Assembly: GCF_017377775.1 (NCBI RefSeq)
Contig: NZ_JAFVLN010000013.1
Coordinates: 62,001-126,000, forward strand
Source of the DNA: Streptomyces sp. VRA16 Mangrove soil
Lineage (GTDB): Bacteria; Actinomycetota; Actinomycetes; Streptomycetales; Streptomycetaceae
Direction of reading: 5' to 3'
Length of the DNA: 64,000 bases
Shown: positions 7,202-18,045 of the stretch, piece by piece
Numbering within the stretch: the stretch's first letter is position 1
Layout of the letters: each line of letters begins with the position of its first letter
Program-made: the position numbers and the translations under genes
The notes under the pieces: generated by a model
What the model saw: only the letters and a program-made list of their open reading frames with translations
The model's database searches: none
What the model was told of the DNA's origin: nothing

Positions 7202-8494
7202 CTACCGCTGGTACCGGGCGAGCACCAGGTTCCCGTCGTCTACCAGGCGTGTGCGCAGCTCGGCGAGGCCGATCGCGCCGCTGTAGTACTCCTGGAACGC
7301 GGGGGTGGCCACCTTGTCCTTCCACTCCGGGTAGCCGCGCACGGACTGGGCGGGGGCCGAGCGGAGGTGGGAGGCGAGGGCGGTGCCGGTCGCCCAGTCG
7401 TTCTTCGCCGTGTGCAACGCCGGGTCCTTCAGGGCCTGGGTGCCGGTGGGCAGCATCCAGTCGCCGCGGGCGAGGCGCACCATGTTGCGCGGCTGGAGCA
7501 GGAAGTCGATGAACTGCGCGGCTTCCTTCTTGTGCGGACTGTCCTCAGCTATGGACAGGGTCTGCGGGCTGACGCCCTGGGTGAGTCCGTCGGCGCCCGC
7601 CGGCGCGGGCAGCACCTGCCAGTCGAAGCCCTTGGGCGCCTGCTGCGCGATCTGCTGCCGGTAGGAGAAGCCGAGCGGCACCATCGCGTACTTGCCCGCG
7701 AAGAAGCCGGGGAGGGTGTCGGAGCCGCCCATGCCGAGGGTGGCGTCGGAGGCGCTGCCGTCGACGTTCACCTGGTCGTGGACGGTACGGGGCATCACGG
7801 CGTCGGCCGCGTCGAAGCGGATGGTCACCTTGTCGTCGCCGCCGCGGTGGAAGAGCAGGCCGCCGGTGGACAACGACAGGTTCAGGGTCGCGGAGACAGG
7901 CTCCTTGAGCGGCCAGGCGACCCCGTACTTTCCTTGGCCGCTGAGCTCCTTGGTGATCCGCCGGAACTCGTCCCAGGTCCACGGGGCGTCCGGCGTCGGA
8001 ATGCGCACCCCTGACTTCTTGAGCCAGGTCGCGTTGGCGATGAGGACGCGCGGCTCCTGGAGGAAGGGCACGCCGTAGACGCCCTCACCGAAGGTCGCCG
8101 TCTCCCAACTGCGCTGCGGGATGTCGGACTTGAGCCGGGAGGGCAGATAGTCGCGCAGGTCGGCGAGGTAGCCGCCGTACGCGAAGTCGGCGAGGTCGTC
8201 GGAGGCGTCGTGGATGATGTCGGGCGCCTCACCGCCCTCGAAGGAGGTTAGCAGCTGGTCGTGGACGCTGTCCCAGCTGCCCTGCACGTACGTGACCTGG
8301 ATGTCGGGGTGCTGCGCGTTCCACTCCTTCACCAATTGCCTGTTGGCGTCGACGGACTCCTTCTGCCAGGCGAGGGACTGGAACTCCAGGGTGACGCGCC
8401 CGTCGCTCGACGTGTCCGAACCGCCGGAGCACCCGGCGAGCAGCAGGGCGGCCGTCGCGGCGAACGCCGTCATCACCTTCCTTGCCCTGCGCAT
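7202..8494 (-). CDS. ABC transporter sugar-binding lipoprotein
   Basis: Extracytoplasmic solute-binding protein of the CUT1 family, 430 aa. A short basic N-terminus and hydrophobic stretch lead to the lipobox LLAGC, so Cys21 should be lipidated and anchor it to the membrane. Body motifs such as ADLRDYLPSRLKSDIPQRSW and PYRFQEPRVLIANATWLK-like stretches are ordinary for family 1 binding proteins. The ATG overlaps the stop of the upstream permease gene by one base (TGATG), so translation is coupled. It is the last gene of a permease-permease-binding protein operon, an unusual order because the binding protein usually comes first. Substrate unknown; a sugar or oligosaccharide is inferred. Confidence 0.87.
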   Translation of the reverse strand: MRRARKVMTAFAATAALLLAGCSGGSDTSSDGRVTLEFQSLAWQKESVDANRQLVKEWNAQHPDIQVTYVQGSWDSVHDQLLTSFEGGEAPDIIHDASDDLADFAYGGYLADLRDYLPSRLKSDIPQRSWETATFGEGVYGVPFLQEPRVLIANATWLKKSGVRIPTPDAPWTWDEFRRITKELSGQGKYGVAWPLKEPVSATLNLSLSTGGLLFHRGGDDKVTIRFDAADAVMPRTVHDQVNVDGSASDATLGMGGSDTLPGFFAGKYAMVPLGFSYRQQIAQQAPKGFDWQVLPAPAGADGLTQGVSPQTLSIAEDSPHKKEAAQFIDFLLQPRNMVRLARGDWMLPTGTQALKDPALHTAKNDWATGTALASHLRSAPAQSVRGYPEWKDKVATPAFQEYYSGAIGLAELRTRLVDDGNLVLARYQR

Positions 8495-9327
8495 CACTTC
8501 ACCGCCCCGGCGAGCATGCCGCCCGTGATCCGCTTCTGGATCAGGGCGAAGATCAGCAGGGACGGCAGCGTGGCGAGGAACGCCCCGGCGGCGAGCGGGC
8601 CGAGGTCGGCGACGCCCTCGGCGCCCAGGAAGTGGGTGAGGATCACGGGCAGCGTCTGTCGCTCGGGCGTTTTCATGAGGACCAGCGCGAAGAAGAACTC
8701 GTTCCAGGCGGTGATGAACGCGAACAGGCCCGTCGCCACGATCCCGGGTGCGAGCAGCGGCGCCGTGACCGACACCAGGGTGCGCAGCCGCCCCGCGCCG
8801 TCGACCGCCGCCGCTTCCTCCAACTCCCTCGGTACGGACCGGACATAGCCGATCAGCATCCACAGGGCGAACGGCAGCGCCCACACCACGTACACCAGGG
8901 TCAGCCCCACCAGCGAGTTGATCAGGTGGAGGTTCTTGAGGATCAGGAACAGCGGGATGATCAGCAGGACGAAGGGGAACGCCTGGCTGATCACCACCCA
9001 CCCGGTCGCTCCCCGCGCCGGCAGCCCGCGGTGGCGTGCCATGACGTACGCCATCGGGGTCGCTAGGACGATCGCGACGACGGCGGCGCAGACGGCGACG
9101 AGCAGCGAGTTCCCCGCGGCCCGCAGCAGGGGCTGTTCGTCGAAGGCCTGCCGGAAGTTGTCGAGGGTGGGGTTCTTGGGGATCCAGGTGGGGTGCAGGC
9201 TCGCCAGCTCGCGCGGCGGCTTGAACGCCGTGGAGATCAGCCACAGGAACGGGAAGACGAGGAAGACGAGATAGGCGAGGAGTGCGAGGTACTGGCCCGC
9301 GCGGGCGGGCTTGCCGGTCTTGGTCAC
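8494..9327 (-). CDS. Carbohydrate ABC transporter permease (MalG-like)
   Basis: Second membrane subunit of the CUT1 importer, 277 aa with about six helices. The cytoplasmic EAA loop reads ELEEAAAVDGAGRLRTL and is the contact for the ATPase. The GTG start at 9327 overlaps the stop of the first permease by four bases (GTGA). No ATPase gene is in this operon; CUT1 systems of Streptomyces commonly borrow the shared ATPase MsiK, encoded elsewhere. Confidence 0.9.
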   Translation of the reverse strand: MTKTGKPARAGQYLALLAYLVFLVFPFLWLISTAFKPPRELASLHPTWIPKNPTLDNFRQAFDEQPLLRAAGNSLLVAVCAAVVAIVLATPMAYVMARHRGLPARGATGWVVISQAFPFVLLIIPLFLILKNLHLINSLVGLTLVYVVWALPFALWMLIGYVRSVPRELEEAAAVDGAGRLRTLVSVTAPLLAPGIVATGLFAFITAWNEFFFALVLMKTPERQTLPVILTHFLGAEGVADLGPLAAGAFLATLPSLLIFALIQKRITGGMLAGAVK

Positions 9328-10253
9328 TGCGCGTCGCCTCCCTTCAGTCGGCCCACCAGATAGAGGGCGAGGAGGATCGAGATCACGGCGACCATGGCGC
9401 AGCCCATCGCCGCCGCGTAGCCGAACTGGCCGTAGCGGAACGCCTCTTCGTACGCGAACAGCATCGGCAGCCGGGTCTTCCCGCCCGGCCCGCCGTTCGT
9501 GAGCACATAGACCAGGGCGAACGAGTTGAAGTTCCAGATGAAGTTGAGCGCGCTGATGGCGAGCGCGACGGGCCGGATCGCCGGCCAGGTCACGGTGCAG
9601 AACCGGCGCCAGGCCCCGGCCCCGTCCATCGCCGCCGCCTCGTGCAGCTCGCCCGGGGTGTTCTGCAGCCCGGCGAGCAGCGCGACCGTGGTCTGCGGCA
9701 TGCCCGCCCAGATGCCCACGACGATCACGGCGGGCAGCGCCGTGGACAGACCGGTGAGCCAGTCCCGACCGTCGCCGAGGCCCAGGTTCCTGATCGTCTC
9801 GTTGAGGATGCCCGCGTCCGGGTGGTAGACGAGGCGCCACATGATGCCGACGACGACCTCCGGCATGGCCCACGGGATGATCGCGAGCGCCCGCGCCAGC
9901 CACCGGAACCGCAGGTTCTGGTTGAGCAGCAGCGCGAGGCCGAGGGCGAGCAGGAACTGCGGCACGGTCACTCCGACCGCCCACACGAGGCCGATCCTGA
10001 ACGACTCCCAGAACAGGGTGTCGTGCAGCAGATCCCGGAAGTTGAGCGTGCCGACCCACTGCGTGGACGCGGTGCGCCCCGACTGGGAGTCGGTGAACGC
10101 GAGCCCGATGCCGTACAGGAGCGGGCCGACGCTCAGCACCAGGATCGGGATCAGCGCCGGCAGTACCAGGAACCAGGCACCGCGCTGCCGGGCGGCGGCT
10201 GCTGTCGCGCCCCCGGTCTGCTGCGGCGTACGTGTCACGGTCGCCGAGGTCAC
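9324..10253 (-). CDS. Carbohydrate ABC transporter permease (MalF-like)
   Basis: First membrane subunit of the importer, 309 aa. A hydrophilic N-terminus of about 20 residues is followed by six helices. The EAA loop reads GELHEAAAMDGAGAWRRF. The GTG at 10253 is chosen because GAAGGAG lies nine bases upstream; the open frame extends further, but without a ribosome site. It is the first gene of the operon, so its promoter should lie in 10254-10469. Confidence 0.88.
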   Translation of the reverse strand: MTSATVTRTPQQTGGATAAAARQRGAWFLVLPALIPILVLSVGPLLYGIGLAFTDSQSGRTASTQWVGTLNFRDLLHDTLFWESFRIGLVWAVGVTVPQFLLALGLALLLNQNLRFRWLARALAIIPWAMPEVVVGIMWRLVYHPDAGILNETIRNLGLGDGRDWLTGLSTALPAVIVVGIWAGMPQTTVALLAGLQNTPGELHEAAAMDGAGAWRRFCTVTWPAIRPVALAISALNFIWNFNSFALVYVLTNGGPGGKTRLPMLFAYEEAFRYGQFGYAAAMGCAMVAVISILLALYLVGRLKGGDAQ

Positions 10254-10326
10254 TTCAAACGGCTCCTTCGGGCGGTTCGAATGGCGCGGCTCGACAGTCG
10301 GGGTGGTGATGACGCACACGGCTTCC

Positions 10327-10377
10327 GGCCGCCCGGGCGGCCTCCGCCATGGTCCTGACACGGCCGTACACCGTCAA
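10327..10377 (-). promoter_or_regulatory. Promoter region of the first sugar ABC operon
   Basis: On the minus strand TTGACG (10377-10372) is followed after 17 bases by GACCAT (10354-10349), a good -35 with a poor -10. Just downstream is a perfect 16-bp palindrome, GGCCGCCCGGGCGGCC (10327-10342), a possible operator, although such G/C-only palindromes arise easily in this genome. Confidence 0.3.
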
Positions 10378-10469
10378 GACATCAGGTCGGGTCACGCGGT
10401 CGGGTACGGGGACGGTCGCGCACGGGTGCGAGACTGGGCCGGTACCAGCTGGAACGCGGGAGGCACGGG

Positions 10470-11345
10470 ATGGACGAGGCACGGGCACGGGACGTCCTTG
10501 CACAGGCGGACGTCGGCGGCGCGGCGAGCGGCGCGGAGCTGCTGGCCCTCGGGGAGAACGCGGTGTTCGCCCTCGGCGACCTCGTGGTCAAGGTCGGCCG
10601 CAGCGCCGAGCAGGCACCCGAGCTCCTGGACCGGGCCCGCCGTGAGCTGGGCATCGCCTCCTATCTCGCCGAGCACGGCGTCCCCGCGGTCCGCGCGGCC
10701 AAGGCCGAACCGCTCCTGGTCGACGGGCACCCGGTGACGCTCTGGCACCGGGTCCCGGCCGCCGTGCGCCCTGCGCAGCCGCGCGACCTCGCCGGGCTCC
10801 TGAAGCTGGTGCACGCCCTGCCCGCACCGACCGGGCTCGACCTGCCCCGCCGGGAACTGCTCGGCGGCGTCGAGCGGTGGCTGCGGCTCGCGGGCGACGC
10901 GATCGACCCGGCGGACGCGGCGTATCTGCGCGAGCGGCGCGACGGGTTCGCGACGGCCGCCGGCGTGCTCACCCCGCACCTGCCGCTCGGTCCGATCCAC
11001 GGCGACGCCCTGCCCCGCAATGTGCACATCGGGCCCGAAGGGGCCGTCCTCGTAGACCTGGAGACGTTCTCCTCGGACTTCCGGGAGCACGATCTGGTGG
11101 TCATGGCCTTGTCGCGGGACCGCTACGGGCTGCCCGACGCGGCCTATGACGGGTTTGTCGACGCGTACGGCTGGGATGTGCGCGAGTGGGAGGGGTGCGC
11201 CGTGCTGCGCGGCGCGCGGGAGACCGCGTCCTGCGCGTGGGTGGCGCAGCACGCCCCGAGCAATCCGAAGGCGCTGGCGGAGTTCGAGCGGCGGGTGGCG
11301 TCCTTGCGGGACGGGGACGCCGAGGTGCGCTGGTACCCGTTCTGA
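10470..11345 (+). CDS. APH/ChoK-type phosphotransferase family protein
   Basis: Kinase-fold protein of the aminoglycoside/choline phosphotransferase superfamily, 291 aa, cytoplasmic. The catalytic loop HGDALPRNVHI near residue 180 gives the Brenner motif H-G-D-x4-N. VLVDLE about ten residues later supplies the metal-binding Asp. VVKVGR near residue 40 holds the ATP-lysine candidate. GGGAGG precedes the ATG at normal spacing. It is divergent from the ABC operon. These orphan members seldom act on antibiotics; the substrate is unknown. Confidence 0.8.
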   Translation: MDEARARDVLAQADVGGAASGAELLALGENAVFALGDLVVKVGRSAEQAPELLDRARRELGIASYLAEHGVPAVRAAKAEPLLVDGHPVTLWHRVPAAVRPAQPRDLAGLLKLVHALPAPTGLDLPRRELLGGVERWLRLAGDAIDPADAAYLRERRDGFATAAGVLTPHLPLGPIHGDALPRNVHIGPEGAVLVDLETFSSDFREHDLVVMALSRDRYGLPDAAYDGFVDAYGWDVREWEGCAVLRGARETASCAWVAQHAPSNPKALAEFERRVASLRDGDAEVRWYPF

Positions 11346-11370
11346 CCGATGGCTTCCTCCGGTCCGCCTC

Positions 11371-12096
11371 TCAGACCGCCGACGAGCTGGTGAGGGCCCG
11401 CATGGGCCAGGCCGGATCGACCACGGCCTGTGCGTCCCCCTTTCTGCGCAGGAAACTCTGGAAGTCAGCCGCCCACTCCGCGTACCACTCGATCTGGCGG
11501 CGGTGCAGTTCGGCGGCGCCCAGGGACGCGACCTTCGCGTGCCGCTCGCCTATCGCGCGGGCGAGCAGCGCCGCGGCCAGGGCGTCCGCCGAGGCGTCGT
11601 GCGCGGCGTCGAGCGTGACCCCGTACTCGGTGCAGACCGCTTCGAGGTTGCGCTTGCCGCGGCGGTAACGGTCCACGCTGCGGTCGATGGTGTACGGGTC
11701 GACGACCGGGCCCGGCTCGGCGCCGCCCAGGCGCTCGCGCAGCGAGGGCAGTCCGTGGCGGGCCAACTCGGCGGAGAGCAGCGTCAGATCGAACGCCGCG
11801 TTGTACGCGACCACCGGAACCCCGGTGCGCCAGTACCCGACGATGGCCTCGGCGATGGCGTCCGCGACCCGGTCGGCGGGCTCGCCCTCGGCCGCCGCTC
11901 TCTCGTTGCTGATCCCGTGCACCGCGACCGCCTCGTCCGGGATCGGGACTCCGGGGTCGGCGAGCCACTGCCGGTGGCCGAGGACCGTGCCGTCCCTGAC
12001 CTCTATGACGGCGCCCGTGACGATGCGCGCCTCACGCGGATCCGTCCCGGTCGTCTCCAGGTCGAAGCCGATCAACAGCTCCCGGTGCCAGCTCAT
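11371..12096 (-). CDS. 3'-5' exonuclease, DEDDh family
   Basis: DnaQ-fold exonuclease domain protein, 241 aa. All four acidic sites and the His are visible. FDLETTG near residue 11 gives D and E (ExoI), YNAAFDLTLL gives D (ExoII), and HDASADA gives H and D (ExoIII), so it is DEDDh. It lacks helicase, GIY-YIG or polymerase domains and is a stand-alone nuclease, probably for DNA repair or end trimming. The ATG at 12096 has AAGGGGG upstream; a longer open frame has no support. It is convergent with the upstream kinase. Confidence 0.88.
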   Translation of the reverse strand: MSWHRELLIGFDLETTGTDPREARIVTGAVIEVRDGTVLGHRQWLADPGVPIPDEAVAVHGISNERAAAEGEPADRVADAIAEAIVGYWRTGVPVVAYNAAFDLTLLSAELARHGLPSLRERLGGAEPGPVVDPYTIDRSVDRYRRGKRNLEAVCTEYGVTLDAAHDASADALAAALLARAIGERHAKVASLGAAELHRRQIEWYAEWAADFQSFLRRKGDAQAVVDPAWPMRALTSSSAV

Positions 12097-12196
12097 GGCT
12101 GCCCCCTTCTCATGGTGCGTTCCCCCAATGACCACCACGATCGCATGCGCCACTGACAATCGGTCCCCGGCCCGGTGCCGCAAGGAATCCGGCGCG

Positions 12197-13465
12197 CTAC
12201 GACACCGGCCTGCCGTCCGCCCACGCCTGCTCGAACTCATCGCGGTACGTCACGAAAAGTCCGTTCTCCCCGATGTCGTCGGAGGTTCCGGCCCGCACCA
12301 CCCGTCCGCCGCCGCGCAGCACGAGGACCGGTGCCTCCATGCCCCGGCTGCGGCGCAGGTACGACTGCACGACGGCGACCCCGTCCGAGCCGTCGCCGTC
12401 GACGAGGTAGGCGGTGAAGCGCGGGGTCTCGTCGAAGACCTGGATCTCGAAGGCGCCCGGGTCCTTGAGCCGGGCCCGGACCCGGCGCATGTGCAGGATG
12501 TTCATCTCGACGGCGCGGCTCAGTTCGCCGCGCTTGAGTCCGAGTTCCCGCTCGCGGCGCTTGACGGCGCTGGAGGCGGGGTTGAGGAACAGCAGCCGGA
12601 CGCGGCAGCCGGATTCGGCCAGCCGCACGAGCCGCCGCCCGGAGAAGTTCTGCACCAGCAGATTGAGGCCTATCCCGATCGCGTCGAGCCGCCGGGCGCC
12701 GCCGAAGAGGTCCTCGGCGGGGAACTGGCGCAGCAGCCGCACCCGGTCCGGGTGCACGCCGACCACGTCCGCGTACCGGTCGCCGACCATCTCCTCGACG
12801 GCGTCGACGGGCAGCCGGCGGGCGGAGGGGACGTCGGATCCGGCGCCGAGCATCTCCAGCAGGCGGGCCGAGGCGCGCTCGGCCTGGGCGAGGACCGTCT
12901 CGGACAGGGCGCGGTTGCGGGAGACGACGTTCCGGGTGACCTCCAGCTCGTCCAGGGCGAGTTCGACGTCGCGCCGGTCGTCGAAGTACGGCTCGAAGCA
13001 CGGCCAGTGCTGGACCATCAGCTCGCGCAGTTGCGGAAGCGTCAGGAACGACAGGACGTTGTCGTCGGCCGGGTCGAGGAGGTAGCCCTTGCGGCGGCTG
13101 ACCTCCCGTACGGCGACGGCCCGCTGCACCCACTCCTGGCCCGCGGGTCCGGCGGCGGCGACGACCCAGTCGTCGCCGTGCACGGGCTCGTAGATGGGGC
13201 GCAGGACGGCGGCGACGACGGCGCGCAGCCGCTGCTCGACCAGGTTCAGCCAGATGTAGGCGCGACCGGCTCGCTGGGCACGCGTACGGACCTCGCGCCA
13301 GGCGTCGGCGCCCCAGTCCAGTTCGGGTCCGATCTGCGATCCGACATCCATGGGACGGGCCAGCGACACCGCTCCGGGCGGGATGTCCGACGAGGCTGCC
13401 CCTTGCCCTTCTTGTCCCTCGTGACCGTCGTCACCAGGGGGCAGCTCCAGACCACCCGAGCTCAC
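12197..13465 (-). CDS. SAV2148-type HEPN domain protein
   Basis: Conserved actinomycete protein of 422 aa that I recognise as the SAV2148 family with a HEPN domain. HEPN domains are helical and are often RNases or nucleotide-binding partners. No signal peptide or membrane helix is seen, and the protein is rich in Arg and Leu. The central part (RNVVSRNRALSETVLAQAE) is strongly helical. The C-terminal half carries a beta-rich stretch (RLLFLNPASSAVKRRERELG, then ILHMRRVRARLKDPGAFEIQ) that resembles a regulatory sensor fold. GTG start. Function is unproven. Confidence 0.75.
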   Translation of the reverse strand: MSSGGLELPPGDDGHEGQEGQGAASSDIPPGAVSLARPMDVGSQIGPELDWGADAWREVRTRAQRAGRAYIWLNLVEQRLRAVVAAVLRPIYEPVHGDDWVVAAAGPAGQEWVQRAVAVREVSRRKGYLLDPADDNVLSFLTLPQLRELMVQHWPCFEPYFDDRRDVELALDELEVTRNVVSRNRALSETVLAQAERASARLLEMLGAGSDVPSARRLPVDAVEEMVGDRYADVVGVHPDRVRLLRQFPAEDLFGGARRLDAIGIGLNLLVQNFSGRRLVRLAESGCRVRLLFLNPASSAVKRRERELGLKRGELSRAVEMNILHMRRVRARLKDPGAFEIQVFDETPRFTAYLVDGDGSDGVAVVQSYLRRSRGMEAPVLVLRGGGRVVRAGTSDDIGENGLFVTYRDEFEQAWADGRPVS

Positions 13466-13580
13466 CCGCTCCGCACCGCCTTCCGCTCCCCCGAGCTATG
13501 TCGAGCACTCCCCCAGCAACGATCAAGGAAGGGTACTCCGGGAGCGGCGAGCGGTGCAGCCGGATGGAGATGCGAGTTTC

Positions 13581-14909
13581 TCAACTACCGTTTCGGGGAA
13601 CGCCGTTCTGCCCGGCCAGGTCGGCGGGAGTGAGCGGATTCATAGCGGTCACGTCCCTGGGGGCCAGTGAGAAGCCCTGCCAGTGCACCGGCATGGGCTG
13701 CTGGTCCTCGTCCCGGGCGATGTGGTGGAACCCGATGTTGACCCAGGTGATCGGATGCGTCAGCGTCTGTCCGTCGACCCACTTGTCCACACTTGTGCCG
13801 CTGCAGTGCGCCGACGGGTTGTCGCTCGCGTACTGCTCGCACTTCTTGTACTCGGTGAAGTACACGTCGTGCCGGGTGAAGGAGCGGCCGGGGAAGGCGC
13901 TGGAGCGGCCGGGCACGAACTCGTAGGACCTGGGGTGCCCGTCCTGGTTCTTGCCCGCCGTCGACACCACGCGCCACCACCGCATGTCCTGCACGTCACC
14001 GGCGAGTTCCTTGGTGACGGGGGTGCGGGTGGTCCTGGTCGTGGGCGAGCCGCTGCCGTGCGGCGCGGTCACCTTGGAGTCGTACTGCTCGACCTTGGCC
14101 TTCGGAGAGCCGTCGAGGCCGAAATTGAGCCGCCAGAAGACGTTGTGGCTGTGGCTCTCCGCGTAGGCGGTCGCGCCCTTGCCGAGGGGCCAGCCCTTGC
14201 CGTCGGTGCCCTTGTAGTCGTACGGGGAGAGGCTGCCGGTGGCGCCCACGTTCGAGGTGATGGTGCCGTCGGAGGTGAAGCGCCACTCGGTGATGTACTC
14301 GTACCAGGACGCCTTGTTGACCGTGTAGACGAGCAGGTCCTTGCCCTGGGCGCTGTAGACCTTGCCGCTGCCGCCGGTCGATCCGTCGTCGTTGAGCCGG
14401 TACGCGTGCCCGCGTGCGCGCGTGGTCGTGCACAGGCCCTGGATGTCACCCATGTCGGGGACCTTGACGGTCTTGATGGTGCCGCCGGGGCACTCGGCCG
14501 GCTTCAGGTTCTGCAGAGCGAGGCCGAAGTCGGTGCCGGTGATGTCGTCGTACTCGTTCTCCCCGTCGTCGTACGGGACATGGACCTGCGCGAGGCGGGC
14601 ACTGGTGAGGACGGGGATCGGTTTCGGTTCGCTCTTGGGCTGGTAACTGATGTCGTCCAGGACGAGCCCGGACAGCGTGTTGTAGTGCCAGCACATGCGC
14701 CAGGTGGTGCCGCCGTCGAGGGTCTGCTCGATGCGGTACGCGGCCGAACAGGCGGGCGCCGCGGCGGCGGGCTCCTTCCGGGGCGCAGCGGTGGCGGCCG
14801 GGGCGGTGGCGAGTGCGGTGCCGAGCAGCGCGGTGACCGCGAGGTCCGAGAGCAGCAGGGCGGGCCGTTTGCGGGCGCGCCGGACTCTGTTGAGGTGCGT
14901 GACGTGCAT
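13581..14909 (-). CDS. Exported copper amine oxidase-like catalytic protein
   Basis: Secreted protein, 442 aa, with signal peptide residues 12-42. It matches only the C-terminal catalytic domain of copper amine oxidases, which run to about 640 aa. SWYEYITEW-RF-x2-DGTI (Y203) lines up with the N-Y-D/E-Y site whose first Tyr becomes topaquinone; the Asn is Trp here. HSHNVFWRLNFGLDG supplies two copper His (H253, H255). HHIARDEDQQPMPVHWQGF supplies the third (H396) and matches H-x2-R-x-ED-x2-PMP. The NPL close is also conserved. The preceding gene carries what look like the missing N-domains. Expected reaction: oxidation of a primary amine to aldehyde, H2O2 and ammonia. The Asn-to-Trp change leaves cofactor formation uncertain. 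Confidence 0.75.
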   Translation of the reverse strand: MHVTHLNRVRRARKRPALLLSDLAVTALLGTALATAPAATAAPRKEPAAAAPACSAAYRIEQTLDGGTTWRMCWHYNTLSGLVLDDISYQPKSEPKPIPVLTSARLAQVHVPYDDGENEYDDITGTDFGLALQNLKPAECPGGTIKTVKVPDMGDIQGLCTTTRARGHAYRLNDDGSTGGSGKVYSAQGKDLLVYTVNKASWYEYITEWRFTSDGTITSNVGATGSLSPYDYKGTDGKGWPLGKGATAYAESHSHNVFWRLNFGLDGSPKAKVEQYDSKVTAPHGSGSPTTRTTRTPVTKELAGDVQDMRWWRVVSTAGKNQDGHPRSYEFVPGRSSAFPGRSFTRHDVYFTEYKKCEQYASDNPSAHCSGTSVDKWVDGQTLTHPITWVNIGFHHIARDEDQQPMPVHWQGFSLAPRDVTAMNPLTPADLAGQNGVPRNGS

Positions 14910-14970
14910 ACGGAAGGGCTCCCTTGTGCAGGAGAAGCAGGAGAGGCCGAACAGGCGGTCGGCCGGACGG

Positions 14971-15765
14971 TCAGGAGAGCCGGCCGACGCTGCGGTCGCT
15001 GAGGTCGACGACGAGCGCGCGGGTGTCGATCCACGGCCCGTTCGTGACCTTGGCGACGACGCGCAGGCAGCGGTGCTTGCCGCAGGGGGCGAGGTCGGAG
15101 GGGACCTCCGCGACGGTCTCCTTGCGGAAGACCATGCCGCTGAGCTGCAGCTGGTCCGCCTTGGTGAGGGGCTTGTCGGTGGCGTCCTCGTAGTCGGCCC
15201 TGAGGTCGGAGCCGAGCGGGCTGTCGATCAACAGCTGGGCGGCCTGCGCCAGTTCGTCCTTGCCGGGCGGTGGCTGGACGCCCTGGTCCGTCCGGGTGTC
15301 CTCGACCTTGCCCGTGTCGAGGTTCACGGTCTTGGTCACGACCGCGTCGCTCTTGTAGTCGTAGAAGACGACGTCGGCGCGGCGCTGGGCCGCGGCGGCG
15401 CCGCTGAGGTCCGGGTCGATCTCCGCCAGGTTCGTCGACAGGTGCTGGGGGCCGCGGTCGCCCTCCACGTCCCTGGCGTTCATCCGCAGGCCGTTGCTCG
15501 CTGCCGCGAGGCGCTCGGCGCGGGCCGTCTCGGCCTCGGTGAGGGGATCGCGGCCGACGCCCTTGTCGCCCTCCTGGGGCGCGGCCTCGACCTTGCCCTC
15601 GGGCGCCACGGCGTCCTGCTGCGCCTTGGCCGCGTCGGCGGCGTCGACCCGGTCGCCTCCGCCGTCGACCGGCAGGCTCACGCCGACCGCGACGGCGGCC
15701 CCGGCGACCGCGAGGGCCACTCCCGCCACCAGTTTCCCGAGATGGCGTCTTGCTAGCGCGCGCAC
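14971..15765 (-). CDS. Exported partner protein resembling amine oxidase N-domains
   Basis: 264 aa with an N-terminal signal peptide or anchor (residues 9-30, LVAGVALAVAGAAVAVGVSL) and an Ala/Glu-rich linker. RDPLTEAETARAERL near residue 73 is the opening phrase of copper amine oxidases. VFYDYKSDAVVTKTVNLDTG followed by GVQPPPGKDEL resembles their N2/N3 cystatin-like domains. It ends before any catalytic motif. It is encoded 61 bases upstream of the catalytic-domain protein on the same strand. CGKHRC near the C-terminus may form a disulfide. The GTG at 15765 is preceded by AGGGGGAAG. I infer that the two proteins assemble outside the membrane; neither family assignment was tested by alignment. 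Confidence 0.6.
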   Translation of the reverse strand: MRALARRHLGKLVAGVALAVAGAAVAVGVSLPVDGGGDRVDAADAAKAQQDAVAPEGKVEAAPQEGDKGVGRDPLTEAETARAERLAAASNGLRMNARDVEGDRGPQHLSTNLAEIDPDLSGAAAAQRRADVVFYDYKSDAVVTKTVNLDTGKVEDTRTDQGVQPPPGKDELAQAAQLLIDSPLGSDLRADYEDATDKPLTKADQLQLSGMVFRKETVAEVPSDLAPCGKHRCLRVVAKVTNGPWIDTRALVVDLSDRSVGRLS

Positions 15766-15924
15766 ATCTTCCCCCTGTGTCACCGGCAGCCCCACGCGTG
15801 GGCATACCGGAATTACGTGGTCTTCCTGTAAGAGGGACGCAACTCCCGGCAGGTTCCGCCACGTTCGGGGGAGACTGTCCGATGTCGCCCGGAACACCGG
15901 GCCGGAAGTGGAAGAGTCGTCAGC

Positions 15925-18019
<2,095 letters not shown>

Positions 18020-18045
<26 letters not shown>

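Noticed and set aside
10327..10342. GGCCGCCCGGGCGGCC as a firm operator
   Set aside because: All-G/C palindromes are frequent by chance in this genome; kept only as a low-confidence part of the promoter entry.
15766..15924. A SigE-type promoter (GGAACC) upstream of the amine oxidase pair
   Set aside because: GGAACC is present on the minus strand, but no CGTC-type -10 lies at the accepted 15-17 base spacing.
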